Assembly (NCBI GenBank): GCA_026014875.1
Contig: JAOZHO010000005.1
Location: forward strand, 46,965 to 110,964
Source: Candidatus Bathyarchaeota archaeon
Lineage (GTDB): Archaea > Thermoproteota > Bathyarchaeia > TCS64
Length of the DNA: 64,000 nt
Direction: 5' to 3'
Shown in pieces: positions 1-8,628 of this stretch. The position numbers were made by a program, and so were the translations under genes. Position 1 is the stretch's first letter. Each line of letters opens with the position of its first letter. The notes under the pieces are model-generated. The model was not told the DNA's origin. It saw only the letters and a program-made list of their open reading frames with translations, and searched no databases.

Positions 1-2
1 TG

Positions 3-704
3 GGCCTCAAGAGGCTGCAGAGGTACACCTACACCTATCTCTCAAACGCCCGGCTCGAGGGCAGGGTGAACTGGAGTAAGACGAAGGCGTTCAGCGCCGT
101 CCACACGCCCCATTTCGGTCAGATCTACATCAACACCGAGGGGGAGATGCTGGAGGGATGCGTCCAGGAGGATGAACGGGAGGAGCTCGTGTCAGACTTG
201 ATGGAGAAGCTCAGAGGGTTAAAGGACCCCAAAACCGGCGTATCTGTGCCCGTCGATGTCTACCGCTCCCGAGACGTCTACACGGGCCCCCACCTCGACG
301 AGGCCCCGGAGATCGTCTTCATGCTCGACGGGGGAAGGTGCGAGATAGATGCCAAAGTTGGGGAGGAGAGGCTCTTCGTCGAGGGTGCCCCCCTCACAGG
401 CTGGAAGGGGACCCACACCAGGGACGGGGTCTTCATCGCCCGAGGCCCCAAGGTGAGACCGGGATTCAGGGTGGAGAAGGCATCTATCCTCGATGTCGCC
501 CCGACGTTGCTACACTCCTTCGGCATCCCGATGCAGGACGAGATGGATGGTAGGGTGCTGGACGAGATTTTCAAGGATGATTCCAGGTTCTCCGAGAGAT
601 CGGCGGTCAAACCTATGAAGGAAGGGGAATTGGATGTCTCCGACTTCGACGCCGAGGAGAAGGCCCTCATAGAGGAGAGGCTCAGGAAGCTGGGATACAT
701 CTGA
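3..704 (+). CDS. Alkaline-phosphatase-superfamily phosphodiesterase, C-terminal part (cut by window edge)
   Basis: The frame is open to the left edge, so the N-terminus is outside the window; the GTG at 66 is only an internal candidate start. The visible 233 codons match the C-terminal part of the type I phosphodiesterase/nucleotide pyrophosphatase family of the alkaline phosphatase superfamily. A GTHT stretch near 408-419 carries the histidine that is normally a metal ligand, and the ILDVAPTLLHSFGIP segment followed by MDGRVL is typical of the C-terminal end of archaeal members. The likely role is metal-dependent hydrolysis of a phosphate mono- or diester; the substrate cannot be inferred. 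The nucleophile region is outside the window. Confidence 0.75.
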   Translation, partial: GLKRLQRYTYTYLSNARLEGRVNWSKTKAFSAVHTPHFGQIYINTEGEMLEGCVQEDEREELVSDLMEKLRGLKDPKTGVSVPVDVYRSRDVYTGPHLDEAPEIVFMLDGGRCEIDAKVGEERLFVEGAPLTGWKGTHTRDGVFIARGPKVRPGFRVEKASILDVAPTLLHSFGIPMQDEMDGRVLDEIFKDDSRFSERSAVKPMKEGELDVSDFDAEEKALIEERLRKLGYI

Positions 705-833
705 ATCCGGGTTAATCTTCAATAAAGATACATGGAAAGTTGTTTCTTCCGCCACAGAGAACCATTTTTATTTAGGGGAAAATCCTTTTGGGATAGGTAT
801 ATTTCATAAGGCGCATACAGGATAGGGGAACAG

Positions 834-1277
834 ATGAGCATAGAAGAACAGATCAAGACACTCGTGAAGCAGGAACTTGAGGTATCATTAGTTGAGATCG
901 AGGAAAGTCTAAAAACCTCTTTCAGGCGGGAGAACAGCAACATGAAGGAGGACCTCGAGGCCCTCGTGGCGCAGATCGGGGGGCTAGATGCGAGCCTGAA
1001 GGATGGGATCAAGACACTCTCGGCTCAGACCAAGAAGGAGAACATCAAGGTCAAGGAGGATATCGTGGCCTTAACGGGGCAGTTGGCCAGCCTCAACGAG
1101 ACCCTAATGGGTCTCACTGGCACGATGGAGACGCTTGAGGAGGAGCTGAACAACCGATGGAGCCTCGTGGTCAAGCTCAGGAAGTACACTCTGGACCAGC
1201 TTATGTCCGAGTACAAGCGGTTGACCGGGACTACGCGCCCGGAACAAGAAGTAACGGATGAGCATGCCGAGATATGA
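834..1277 (+). CDS. Coiled-coil protein of unknown function
   Basis: 147 residues, strongly charged and almost entirely heptad-like (E/K-rich with regularly spaced L, I and V from about residue 5 to 120), so it is predicted to be a long coiled coil with no membrane segment. An AGGGGA ribosome-binding sequence lies just before the ATG, and an AT-rich promoter stretch (around 762-775) lies upstream. The stop codon overlaps the ATG of the next, decayed transporter frame (ATGA), which suggests the two were once co-transcribed. I do not recognise a family. Confidence 0.7.
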   Translation: MSIEEQIKTLVKQELEVSLVEIEESLKTSFRRENSNMKEDLEALVAQIGGLDASLKDGIKTLSAQTKKENIKVKEDIVALTGQLASLNETLMGLTGTMETLEEELNNRWSLVVKLRKYTLDQLMSEYKRLTGTTRPEQEVTDEHAEI

Positions 1278-1704
1278 CCGTTTCCTAGGGTCTAGCGGTC
1301 CTGGTATTCGTTGTCGTTTTTATCCTGAGTGCGATTGAGGCGATCCACCGAACCTACGCCTCTCTTCTAGCCGCATTAATCTTCGTTCTTATAGGCGCCG
1401 TCAGACCGGATGATATCCTCGCACGAGATTTCATCGACATAGAGATCCTAGCTGTGGTCCTGGGGCTTTTCCTCCTTGTACGGGGGGCCGAGAGGTCCGG
1501 GTTGTTCCAGTTTCTCGCGGTCAAGATCATGAGAAGCTCCAAGAGCCCCACCGCCTACGCGGTGATACTGGCTCTCCTTCACGGTTGTCCTCACCCTCTT
1601 CGTGAGCAACATCGGGGCGATGATGATAATGGCGAACCTCACCATCCTCTATTTCATCAATTCCATGGGGTACATCTATTTGCGGTACGGCGTCCTAGGC
1701 AGTT
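1274..1704 (+). pseudogene. Decayed ArsB/NhaD-type ion permease (N-terminal remnant)
   Basis: An ATG overlapping the previous stop opens a frame that hits TAG after four codons (1286). The same frame then reads as the N-terminus of an ArsB/NhaD/P-type permease: a hydrophobic helix ending in FILSAIEA, RTYASLLAALIFVLIGAV, then GLFLLVRGAERSGLFQFLAVK. Near 1573-1575 the reading must shift by one base to continue with the family motif FTVVLTLFVSNIGAMMIMANL. It ends at TAG 1702-1704, about a quarter of the normal 400-430 residue length. An in-frame stop, a frameshift and a truncation together make this a genuine relic rather than a single sequencing error. Confidence 0.8.
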
Positions 1705-1798
1705 AGCCGGTCAAAGTTATCCTGACTGCAATTACCCGTGTGCACACTCCAGACGCTGAACTGAGCTCAGGTGGCATCTCGGATGTTATCGTGGGCCG

Positions 1799-2143
1799 CT
1801 AGAACATTGGGGGCGAGAAGACGTCGTAGATGAGAAGATCCTTTTTCACGTCGTAGGTCCTGTGGCGTCTACCTTTTGGGACGGACACGAAGGTTCCCGG
1901 CTCCAGCTTGAACTCTTCCATGCCTTCGATCCACATCATCGCTTCCCCCTCCAGAACGTAGATTATGTCGTCCTGCTCGGGGTGTGTGTGGTCCTCGATC
2001 TGGGAGCCCCGGGGGCACCGGACGACTATGCAGGTCGCGTCCGCCTCGTTGTCTCTCTTAGAGAGGAGGGTCTTCATCGTGACGCCTTTCAGGAATGGAT
2101 GGGGCTCATCGGGTATCTCGTCGACTCGCTTGACGATTCCCAT
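1799..2143 (-). CDS. Cupin-domain protein
   Basis: Small single-domain cupin. The first cupin motif is visible as IEDHTHPEQDDIIYVLEG (two histidines and a glutamate as metal ligands) and the second as a PGTFVSVPKGRRHR stretch with its histidine. I prefer the ATG at 2143, which gives MGIVKRVDEIP and matches the usual start of such proteins; an in-frame ATG at 2167 would add eight residues. The role is probably metal-dependent sugar or small-molecule binding or isomerisation; the substrate is unknown. It is transcribed away from the MFS gene that follows. Confidence 0.8.
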   Translation of the reverse strand: MGIVKRVDEIPDEPHPFLKGVTMKTLLSKRDNEADATCIVVRCPRGSQIEDHTHPEQDDIIYVLEGEAMMWIEGMEEFKLEPGTFVSVPKGRRHRTYDVKKDLLIYDVFSPPMF

Positions 2144-2253
2144 GGCTCCTCTTCGGCTCTTATCCATTTATGCCTGATCCGTGGATCCGGTGTGATCCTC
2201 TTTTATCGGTGGAAATGTGATGAGAGATGTAAGGCTGTAAAGAAGGTATCAAG

Positions 2254-3474
2254 TTGGTATTCGAGGATCTGAGGGGTTTCTTCTCCAAGCAGGCCAAGAA
2301 CTTCCAGCTGATCCTCCTCAAGAAGACCGGTTTCTCTTTCTTCAACATGCTGACTCAGGACTACGTCAACATCTACATCCGCCTCCTGGGGGCGAACTTT
2401 GTGCAGCTCGGCCTCGTCGGGTCCATCAGCGGCTTAGTGAACGCCATCATCGCATATCCTTTCGGCTCCCTGATCGACAGGCACAGCTCGAGGAAGATCC
2501 TCTTATTAACGATCGCGGCCCAGGCCTTGGTTCCCCTGACATATTTCTATGCCAGGGACTGGATGTGGATCGCGGTGGCGACCGCCCTGTACACCCTCGC
2601 GATGTTCTGCTCCCGGGGGGTCGAGAACGTGGTGGTCGCTAACTCCCTGAAAGATGAGGACAGGGCCACAGGATTCTCCATGGTGACCGCCCTCTCATTG
2701 ATTCCCACCGTGGTTGCGCCCCTTGCAGCCGGAGTGATACTGACCCGCCTCGGAGGCCTGACCGCTGGGAACATAAGGATCCTATTCCTCATCGAGCTCG
2801 CGGGGGTGGCCCTCATCGGTTTGTACGTGGGGCTGCGCCTGGAGGAGACTGAGAGCTTGGGGAAGCGAGGCGAGTCCCTTCTCCAAGAGCTCAGGGCGGT
2901 GATGTCTGGGGGGCCGTACCTGAAGCGCTGGCTCCTGATCGACACTATGAGCGCATCGTCATTTTCCGTGATGGTGAGGTTCGTCATGGTCTTTGCTGTG
3001 GAGGAGAAGGGGGTCGACCCCCTGACCCTGGGGGCCATGAGCATGATATACGCCCTAGTGGGGATCCTCTCGGCGATACCCCTGGGGAAACTCGCTGACC
3101 GGATCGGGAGGGTGAGGACCGTCGTACTCATCAGGCCCCTTTTCCACATCTCGACGCTGATACTGCTATTCACCCCGGATCCTCGGTGGATTATCCTGGG
3201 CTGGGCTCTCAGGGGGACATTCCAGCCGAGTCTGAGCATCCTCGCGGCCTACAGAAACGAGTTGGTGCCCCCCTCGGAGAGGGGGAAGTGGATGGGGATC
3301 CGGGAGCTCCTCCGGGGGATCTTCAGGATACCCGCGCCCATCCTCGGGGGAATACTATACTCCCAGGTCTCGCCGCTGGCCCCGTTCCTGTTTCACATGT
3401 TCGTGGACGTTTTCCTCAGGATACCCCTGCTCCTCACGATGCCTAGGACCCTTGAGGTCGCCAAGGACGACTAG
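2254..3474 (+). CDS. Major facilitator superfamily (MFS) transporter
   Basis: 406 residues with about twelve hydrophobic helices. The MFS loop 2-3 signature appears as FGSLIDRHSSRKILL, and a related GKLADRIGRVRT sequence follows in the second half, as expected for two six-helix repeats. The start appears to be TTG at 2254; there is no ATG close by in frame. Expected to be a proton-coupled importer or exporter in the cytoplasmic membrane. It is the first of four MFS genes in this window; the substrate cannot be deduced. Confidence 0.88.
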   Translation: MVFEDLRGFFSKQAKNFQLILLKKTGFSFFNMLTQDYVNIYIRLLGANFVQLGLVGSISGLVNAIIAYPFGSLIDRHSSRKILLLTIAAQALVPLTYFYARDWMWIAVATALYTLAMFCSRGVENVVVANSLKDEDRATGFSMVTALSLIPTVVAPLAAGVILTRLGGLTAGNIRILFLIELAGVALIGLYVGLRLEETESLGKRGESLLQELRAVMSGGPYLKRWLLIDTMSASSFSVMVRFVMVFAVEEKGVDPLTLGAMSMIYALVGILSAIPLGKLADRIGRVRTVVLIRPLFHISTLILLFTPDPRWIILGWALRGTFQPSLSILAAYRNELVPPSERGKWMGIRELLRGIFRIPAPILGGILYSQVSPLAPFLFHMFVDVFLRIPLLLTMPRTLEVAKDD

Positions 3475-3515
3475 AACTTGGAAAAGCTGCGTGTTGAAGG
3501 ACCCCTCGTTATCGA

Positions 3516-3530
3516 AAAGTATTTACTTCT
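3516..3530 (+). promoter_or_regulatory. TATA-box promoter, probably giving a leaderless transcript
   Basis: The AT-rich element AAAAGTATTTACTT lies about 25-30 bp before the ATG at 3552, the spacing of an archaeal TATA box to the transcription start. No Shine-Dalgarno sequence precedes that ATG, so transcription probably begins at or next to the start codon. Confidence 0.5.
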
Positions 3531-3551
3531 CAACAGTTGTGTTCTGCTGAT

Positions 3552-3815
3552 ATGATCATTCTCGTCTTCTTCGACTGGAGTGCCACCGGTAAGGAGCTCA
3601 AGAGATGGAACAACACGTTCAAAGAGGCCTGCGAGAAGCACGGTATGACGTACAAGGGCTTGTACGGGCCCATGGGCCAGAAGTTTAACTTTACGTGGAT
3701 CATTGAGAGCGACAGCGTCGACAAGTTCATCGAGGCCACGAAGTCTGTCAGTCGGCCTCCCGCTATGACCCACTATATCACCGAGGTTCTGCTACCACAG
3801 AAGCTCGACGAATAG
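3552..3815 (+). CDS. Small conserved protein (DUF3303-like)
   Basis: 87 residues from the ATG at 3552 (MIILVFFDWSATGKEL); an upstream in-frame ATG at 3537 is less likely because the promoter places the transcript start near 3550. The protein looks like a ferredoxin-like alpha/beta barrel: an initial beta strand, an amphipathic helix, then GLYGPMGQKFNFTWIIES and a helix with a C-terminal strand. The pattern resembles small DUF3303-type proteins that report on or bind a metabolite. The function is unknown. Confidence 0.65.
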   Translation: MIILVFFDWSATGKELKRWNNTFKEACEKHGMTYKGLYGPMGQKFNFTWIIESDSVDKFIEATKSVSRPPAMTHYITEVLLPQKLDE

Positions 3816-4026
3816 ACAACGAGAAAAAACACCGTTTCCACTTGGATTTTTTCATGCTATCTTTCTCCTTGTAGTACACCACTTTTGATCTCACGAGCGA
3901 TGCACAGGAAACCTATCGAGGGATCTTAATGGGATGCATCAATGGGGATTACAGAGATCGTCGAGACGTCGTTTGAGTGAAAAAAGGAATGTAGAAGCAT
4001 CCCTGGCAGAAGAGTGTTAGTCTCGG

Positions 4027-4212
4027 CTACATCGTGTTCCAGTGTCTAGCAATCTCCTTGGCGGTGGCGTTCCAGATGTACTCTCCCTGGCTGAGCCTCC
4101 GGGGCATCTCGGCGACCTCGGGGTGGTTCCTCTGGAAGACCCACTCGGCGTCCAGATCGAAGGTGAGGCAGACGCTGCATTTTGCCCCGTTGGGCCAAAT
4201 ATCGTGTCCCAT
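4027..4212 (-). pseudogene. Internally deleted polysaccharide deacetylase relic
   Basis: From the ATG at 4212 the protein reads MGHDIWPNGAKCSVCLTFDLDAE, the typical N-terminus of archaeal and bacterial NodB-like polysaccharide deacetylases, including the catalytic LTFDLDAE strand. After the N-terminal RLSQGEY motif it jumps to IWNATAKEIARHW, which resembles the extreme C-terminus of the same family (VWFAT-x-x-EIA-x-HW). Only 61 residues remain of a normal length near 270-300. The whole catalytic core, with its metal-binding histidines, is missing, so it cannot be active. Reading it as an in-frame internal deletion is inference from motif order. Confidence 0.65.
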
Positions 4213-4411
4213 GGGTTTCTCTCCTTTCATTTTCCGTTCATGCCGGGATGATACAAAACATTTCCCCTCCCCCGGAGGTTCAAAACGGGGCGAAAAAAAC
4301 ATCTTTTTCGGTCAAGCAACCTTTTTTACCCTGATTCTTCTAGATGCTAGATACGAATACGATACCACGTCACCGGTATGATCTTTGAATAGGAGGGAAT
4401 TGTGAGCAAGC

Positions 4412-5653
4412 ATGGTCTCGCAGAGCTTCGTCCAGAGTTTCCTCCTCCTCATCTCCGCGACCCTCTTCCTGAGCTACATCAGCAACCTCTTCTACACCAA
4501 GACCCGGATCCCCGACAGCGTCTGGCTTCTGGGCTTCGGCTACCTCCTGGGCCCGGTGCTGGGCTTCTTCGAGATCGGGACGTTCATGTCGATCTTTCCC
4601 CTGCTGATCCTGGTCACCGTCTCCATATTCAGCTTCGACACGGGGATCAACGTCGACATCTCGTCGGTGATGAGGACCGCGATAAAGGCCCTCCTTCTCT
4701 CCATTACCACGTTCCTCGCGGTCACCTTCATCGTGGGGTTCTCTGTGAGCTTCCTGTTCCCCGACAAGTTCAAGCTCCTTGAAGGCTTGCTGCTGGGAGC
4801 CATGATAGGGGGGCTCGGCGGCATCTCCGTGTCAGGCATCCTCGACCAGCTCAAGACACTGATCCCCTTCATCGAGGACGAGGGGACCGTCCTGAACCTG
4901 GAGTCCACCCTCAGCGACCCCATCAAGGTGGTGGCCTGCGTGACCCTTATCCGGATGATCATGTCCCCCGGGCTCACGTTGGAGGCCGGATTCAAGGACA
5001 TCGTGTTCACCTTCACCGTCTCGATCCTCTTAGGCCTCGCCGTGGGGCTCCTATGGGCAGAGGTCCTCAACTTCCTCTGGGGGAGGCCCTACAACTACAT
5101 GATGACGGTGGCGGCCCTCTTTCCCATCTACATCGCCTCGGAGGCGGTCGCGGGCACCGGCGGAGGCCCCATCACGGCCCTCGCCTTCGGGCTCACCATC
5201 ACCAACTACCGTTACATCTCCAGGAAGCTGGGGTCGAACCGTAAGGTCCGGATCGACAAGAAGCGGATCCGGGAGTTCAACATGGAGATCACGTTTCTGA
5301 TCAAGGCCTTCTTCTTCGTCTACCTCGGGCTCACCGTGGAGCTGAGCCTGGAGTACACCCTCGTGGCCCTGGGGATCGTAGCCTTGATGCTCATCGTCCG
5401 TTACATGGTGGCCTCGGGGGTGGGGAGCCTCCTCAACTTCACCGTGGGGGAGACGGTGCTGAGCAGGGTGATCTTCCTCCAGGGGACCACCGCCCTGGTC
5501 CTCAGCGAGCTCCCGGGGCTCTTGGACCCCGCGGGGCAGTTCCTGAACCTCGAGATCTACAAGAACTTCGCCTACCCCATCGTCCTGGTGACCATCATCT
5601 TCGTCTCCGTGGTGGGGCCCACGCTGGCGAAGAGGCAGCTCCAGAGAATGTAG
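4412..5653 (+). CDS. Cation:proton antiporter (CPA1/NhaP-type)
   Basis: 413 residues, about twelve membrane helices. The ESTLSDP motif at residues 164-170 corresponds to the ESxxNDP transport-site motif of CPA1 Na+/H+ antiporters, with Ser in place of the usual Asn. GLGGISVSGILDQLK (near 134-148) and the EAVAGTGGGPITAL region also fit the family. There is no C-terminal TrkA/RCK regulatory domain. It should exchange Na+ or K+ for H+ across the cell membrane. It converges with the DUF362 gene, leaving only 4 bp between the two stops. Confidence 0.85.
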   Translation: MVSQSFVQSFLLLISATLFLSYISNLFYTKTRIPDSVWLLGFGYLLGPVLGFFEIGTFMSIFPLLILVTVSIFSFDTGINVDISSVMRTAIKALLLSITTFLAVTFIVGFSVSFLFPDKFKLLEGLLLGAMIGGLGGISVSGILDQLKTLIPFIEDEGTVLNLESTLSDPIKVVACVTLIRMIMSPGLTLEAGFKDIVFTFTVSILLGLAVGLLWAEVLNFLWGRPYNYMMTVAALFPIYIASEAVAGTGGGPITALAFGLTITNYRYISRKLGSNRKVRIDKKRIREFNMEITFLIKAFFFVYLGLTVELSLEYTLVALGIVALMLIVRYMVASGVGSLLNFTVGETVLSRVIFLQGTTALVLSELPGLLDPAGQFLNLEIYKNFAYPIVLVTIIFVSVVGPTLAKRQLQRM

Positions 5654-5657
5654 AGGC

Positions 5658-6779
5658 TCAGGCACCCGTGATGTAGACGTTCATCCTGTCCTCGTCGAGA
5701 ACCACTCTGTGCCCCGCCTCCCTGAGCACCTCCGCGGAGAGCCTCAGCCACCTGCCGTGGGATTCGGGCTCGTCGTTCTCGGGGTCGAACTTGGAGAGAT
5801 CCTCGTGGCCCTGGAGCCTCGCGGCCTGCATCAGGACGTTCCGGGTGGCCCAGGCGTCGAGGGCGCAAGGATCCGTGCCCGCCATGATGATGTCGAGCCT
5901 CGTGGCCTCGTCGTAGTTGCTCCGGGGCCCCTTCCCAGGGGTGGAGTTAACCCAGATCGCGTCGAGGACGTTGAGGTCGGGTGCCCGGGTCCCGGCGATC
6001 TCGGTCCCCATCCCCCCGGTCAGGACGCTCCTGTGGGCGCCCCTGTCCTGGAGCTTGTCGCTGACCACCCCCATGTAGTGCTTGACGCATCCCGTGACCC
6101 CGCAGATGAAGTGAGCCTTGAGCACCGGGACGTTGATGAGCTTCAGCTTGTCGGAGTCGTAGGCCGAGGCCTCGGGGTCCCAGACCCCCTCTTTGAAGCT
6201 GATCCGGGTGCCGTGGGCCGTCTTGAACTTTGGGTAGGAGACCCTGATCCCCGTGGCTGGGTCGGCGTCGTCCTCGATGATATAGCCATCGTTGTCATCT
6301 CCCTCGGAGTACTCCCCCACTTCGTTCGAGGTGATCTCGTCCCAGAGATTGGTGGTGACTCTGTACCCGGGGAAGGACTCGGCGACGACCCGGTTCGACT
6401 GGGCCCTGTCCTCGGCGTTGTTCGCCTCGTAGTCGAGGCTCCCCCCGTGGCGTGTGGAGCCGTACTGGGCCTGGCCGTTGTCGGCGATGACCACTTCCCC
6501 GGTGAACCCGTCGGGATGGGCGACGATGGCGTCCACTATGGCTTTGACGAGGTCCGTGTTGGTGCCCCCTCTCTCGTTCCACTGGGAGTTGACTTTCACG
6601 ATGACGATGGAGTCTGAGGGCACAAGCCCGTAGAATTCGACTCCTTTGCTCCCCATGAGTTCGATGAGTCTCTGGAAACCTCCGTCCCGGCCGTTCGTGT
6701 TCTTCACGACGAAGATGTCGGATGCTTCATCGCACGCAGCCTTCGCCTCGTTGAGTTCCAATTCCAATACGTCGCCCAT
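5658..6779 (-). CDS. DUF362-domain protein
   Basis: 373 residues starting MGDVLELELNEAKAACDEA at the ATG at 6777-6779. The frame is open further upstream but that part is not protein-like. DUF362 features are SIVIVKVNSQW early, then KLINVPVLKAHFICGVTGCVKHYMGVVS in the middle (the conserved K-x-H-x-x-x-G-x-T-G-x-x-K-H-x-x-G pattern), and IIMAGTDPCALDAWATR. DUF362 proteins are often fused to ferredoxin domains, but no Cys clusters are present here. Function not established; a redox or metal-related role is likely from family context. Confidence 0.8.
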   Translation of the reverse strand: MGDVLELELNEAKAACDEASDIFVVKNTNGRDGGFQRLIELMGSKGVEFYGLVPSDSIVIVKVNSQWNERGGTNTDLVKAIVDAIVAHPDGFTGEVVIADNGQAQYGSTRHGGSLDYEANNAEDRAQSNRVVAESFPGYRVTTNLWDEITSNEVGEYSEGDDNDGYIIEDDADPATGIRVSYPKFKTAHGTRISFKEGVWDPEASAYDSDKLKLINVPVLKAHFICGVTGCVKHYMGVVSDKLQDRGAHRSVLTGGMGTEIAGTRAPDLNVLDAIWVNSTPGKGPRSNYDEATRLDIIMAGTDPCALDAWATRNVLMQAARLQGHEDLSKFDPENDEPESHGRWLRLSAEVLREAGHRVVLDEDRMNVYITGA

Positions 6780-6853
6780 GTTTGTTTCCTCGATTAATAC
6801 GAAACTATTGCTCACTGATTCGTTGCAGATGCTAATAATCCTTGACTCGGCGC

Positions 6854-7510
6854 TCAGAGGTAGGTGGCGTAGTAATAGTAGATGAGGTAGAGTCCTACGG
6901 CGACGAGGATCGCCCCGCTGGCTCTGCGGAGCTTCTCCGTGGCCATGTTGATTCTCTGGATCATGTAATCCTTGGTCTGGGAGAGGATGAGCGTGGTTAC
7001 GATGAGGGGTGCCCCCATTCCCAGGGCGTAGGCGATGAAGGTGAGGATTCCCTGGGCGAGTCCCTTGGACATGGAGTAGAAGAGGACGCTGATGAATATG
7101 GGGGCGGAGCAGCCTACGCCGGCTAGGCCGTAGACTATGCCGTATGTGTAGAGGCCTAGGAGTCCCTGTTTCTTGGAGGGCCCGATGTTGAGGGAGATGA
7201 AGGGCGTCTTGAGGTCCAGTAGGTTTCCCAGCCCCATTGCGATGAGGATGACTCCGGCCGCGATGTCTAGGAGGGGGATGATCTGGGGGACGAGTTCTCC
7301 GAGGCTTGAGGCGAGAGCCCCGATTGCGGCGAAGACGGTGATGAGCCCTAGGGTGCATGCGAGGCCTCCTGTGAGGGCTTTCACTGCTCCGAATTTGGCT
7401 CCGAGGTAGTAGGAGATGTATCCGGGGAGGAGGGCGTAGCTGCAGGGGGAGAAGAGGGTGAAGACGCCGGCGGAGAAGGCGAAGGCCAGCCCGGAGAGTT
7501 GGAGTGTCAT
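6854..7510 (-). CDS. ccdA: CcdA-type thiol-disulfide transmembrane transporter
   Basis: 218 residues with six predicted membrane helices, the length of CcdA. The two conserved cysteines lie in SPCSY (C23) and GVGCSAP (C134), which are the pair that carries electrons across the membrane in the CcdA/DsbD-alpha family. The upstream gene on the same strand encodes a membrane-anchored TlpA-like thioredoxin 8 bp away, so the pair forms a reducing system for extracytoplasmic thiols. Possible clients are cytochrome c maturation or metalloproteins; none is encoded nearby. Confidence 0.9.
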   Translation of the reverse strand: MTLQLSGLAFAFSAGVFTLFSPCSYALLPGYISYYLGAKFGAVKALTGGLACTLGLITVFAAIGALASSLGELVPQIIPLLDIAAGVILIAMGLGNLLDLKTPFISLNIGPSKKQGLLGLYTYGIVYGLAGVGCSAPIFISVLFYSMSKGLAQGILTFIAYALGMGAPLIVTTLILSQTKDYMIQRINMATEKLRRASGAILVAVGLYLIYYYYATYL

Positions 7511-7518
7511 CCTCGTGT

Positions 7519-8076
7519 CTACTCGTTGACGAGGGATAATATTTCAGTCTTCAGCTTCAGCGCCGAGACGGGACCCACATGCCTGAACCTGATCTCGCCC
7601 TCCCGGTCGAGGATGATATAGGTGGGGATGCCGGAGACCTCGAACTGCTGGGTCACCGGGGGATCCGCGAGGTCCCTAGCGTGGATCCAGTTCGCGTCGT
7701 ATTCCTCCACCCAGTCCCTGAGGACCGGCACTGTATCGAAGTTCGGGTCAACGGATATGGAGATCAAGACGAACTGGTCCCCGATGTCCTTGTGAGCGGA
7801 TACGAGGTCACGCATCGCGGCCCGGCATGGGCCGCACCAGGTCGCCATGAAGTCCAAGACCACCACCTCCCCGCTGTAATCGCTGAGAGTTACGGTGTCC
7901 CCGTTGATGTCGGGGATCGAGAAGTCCAGCTTGTCCCTCTGGATCTGTATAAGATACCAGCCCCCGACGATAATAGAAACCCCGACGACCGCGAAGATAA
8001 TTAGTCTCAGATTCTTGCTCTTCGAACCATCTGTTGATGTCACGCGAGGTTTCCTCCCGGGCCCATATTCCTCCAC
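7519..8076 (-). CDS. Membrane-anchored TlpA/ResA-like thioredoxin
   Basis: 185 residues. One membrane helix at about 23-43 anchors the protein with its thioredoxin domain outside. The domain begins FSIPDINGDTVTLSDYSGE and carries the active site WCGPC at residues 80-84, and the conserved cis-proline segment GIPTYIILDREG follows. It is the immediate upstream partner of ccdA and would receive electrons from it to reduce disulfides outside the membrane. Confidence 0.92.
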   Translation of the reverse strand: MEEYGPGRKPRVTSTDGSKSKNLRLIIFAVVGVSIIVGGWYLIQIQRDKLDFSIPDINGDTVTLSDYSGEVVVLDFMATWCGPCRAAMRDLVSAHKDIGDQFVLISISVDPNFDTVPVLRDWVEEYDANWIHARDLADPPVTQQFEVSGIPTYIILDREGEIRFRHVGPVSALKLKTEILSLVNE

Positions 8077-8182
8077 TCGGCCTCGAATAAAGATTGGTAA
8101 TCGTTTCAGGAATATTCTTAGACCCTAATGCAAGGAGACGGCATCAACAATCATGTCTGCTGATGCTATCTTGCTGCACTCG

Positions 8183-8410
8183 CTAATCTTCCCAAAGTGT
8201 ATCTCTGATCCCGTCGAGTTCCCCGGCGGTTATCTCTCCCCGGGCGTACCGCTCCTCGGCGATTCTCAGGGCCCTGCTGCGACCTCCCCCGCCGTACAGG
8301 GGCATTCCGTAGAAGAGGAAATAGATGCCTGCCGCGAGGGCTATCCAGAAGAGCCACATGCCCCCGCCCATCCAGCCAAAGCCCATCATGAGGAGGTTCC
8401 TCCGATCCAC
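8183..8410 (-). CDS. Small SHOCT-domain membrane protein
   Basis: 75 residues. The N-terminal half is a Gly/Met/Trp-rich membrane helix (WLFWIALAAGIYFLFYG). The C-terminal RALRIAEERYARGEITAGEL is the SHOCT motif (short C-terminal domain, RYA-x-GEI-x-x-EE/DL). Such proteins often sit beside metal or stress regulators; here a PadR regulator with a cysteine-rich TRASH-like tail follows on the same strand upstream. The gene has its own promoter, seen as a TATA element on the minus strand around 8506-8520. Confidence 0.8.
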   Translation of the reverse strand: MDRRNLLMMGFGWMGGGMWLFWIALAAGIYFLFYGMPLYGGGGRSRALRIAEERYARGEITAGELDGIRDTLWED

Positions 8411-8628
8411 GCCTCGTTGATGAGGGGTTGTGCAGGCATGGGGGTTGAGATCAAGGTTAAATTTTCTTTCAGATTCATGGTTCCCTTCACCTTGTCTGAA
8501 CGGACACTAATAAATATGTCCTCCTATGATATATCAAGAATATATAATGTTTTATCGATGCTCTCAGATTGGCACAGGTTGATTAATGGGGAAGGAATCA
8601 CGAAGATACGCAGGGAGGGGTGATAGGC
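8411..8628 (-). promoter_or_regulatory. Promoter region of the SHOCT gene
   Basis: AT-rich intergenic stretch. On the minus strand it shows ACATATTTATTAG (around 8506-8520), flanked by an inverted pair GGACA (8500-8504) and TGTCC. A second AT-rich block (ATATATCAAGAATATATAATG) lies around 8529-8549. This would suit a TATA box bracketed by a regulator site, possibly for the adjacent PadR protein. Confidence 0.4.

Noticed and set aside
6780..7358. Upstream extension of the DUF362 reading frame
   Set aside because: The frame is open but the translation is Arg/His/Pro-rich and lies antisense-frame over ccdA; the DUF362 start is the ATG at 6779.
8153..8623. Plus-strand 156-residue frame opposite the SHOCT gene
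   Set aside because: Mixed composition with no family; it covers the promoter and the antisense of a recognised small gene.
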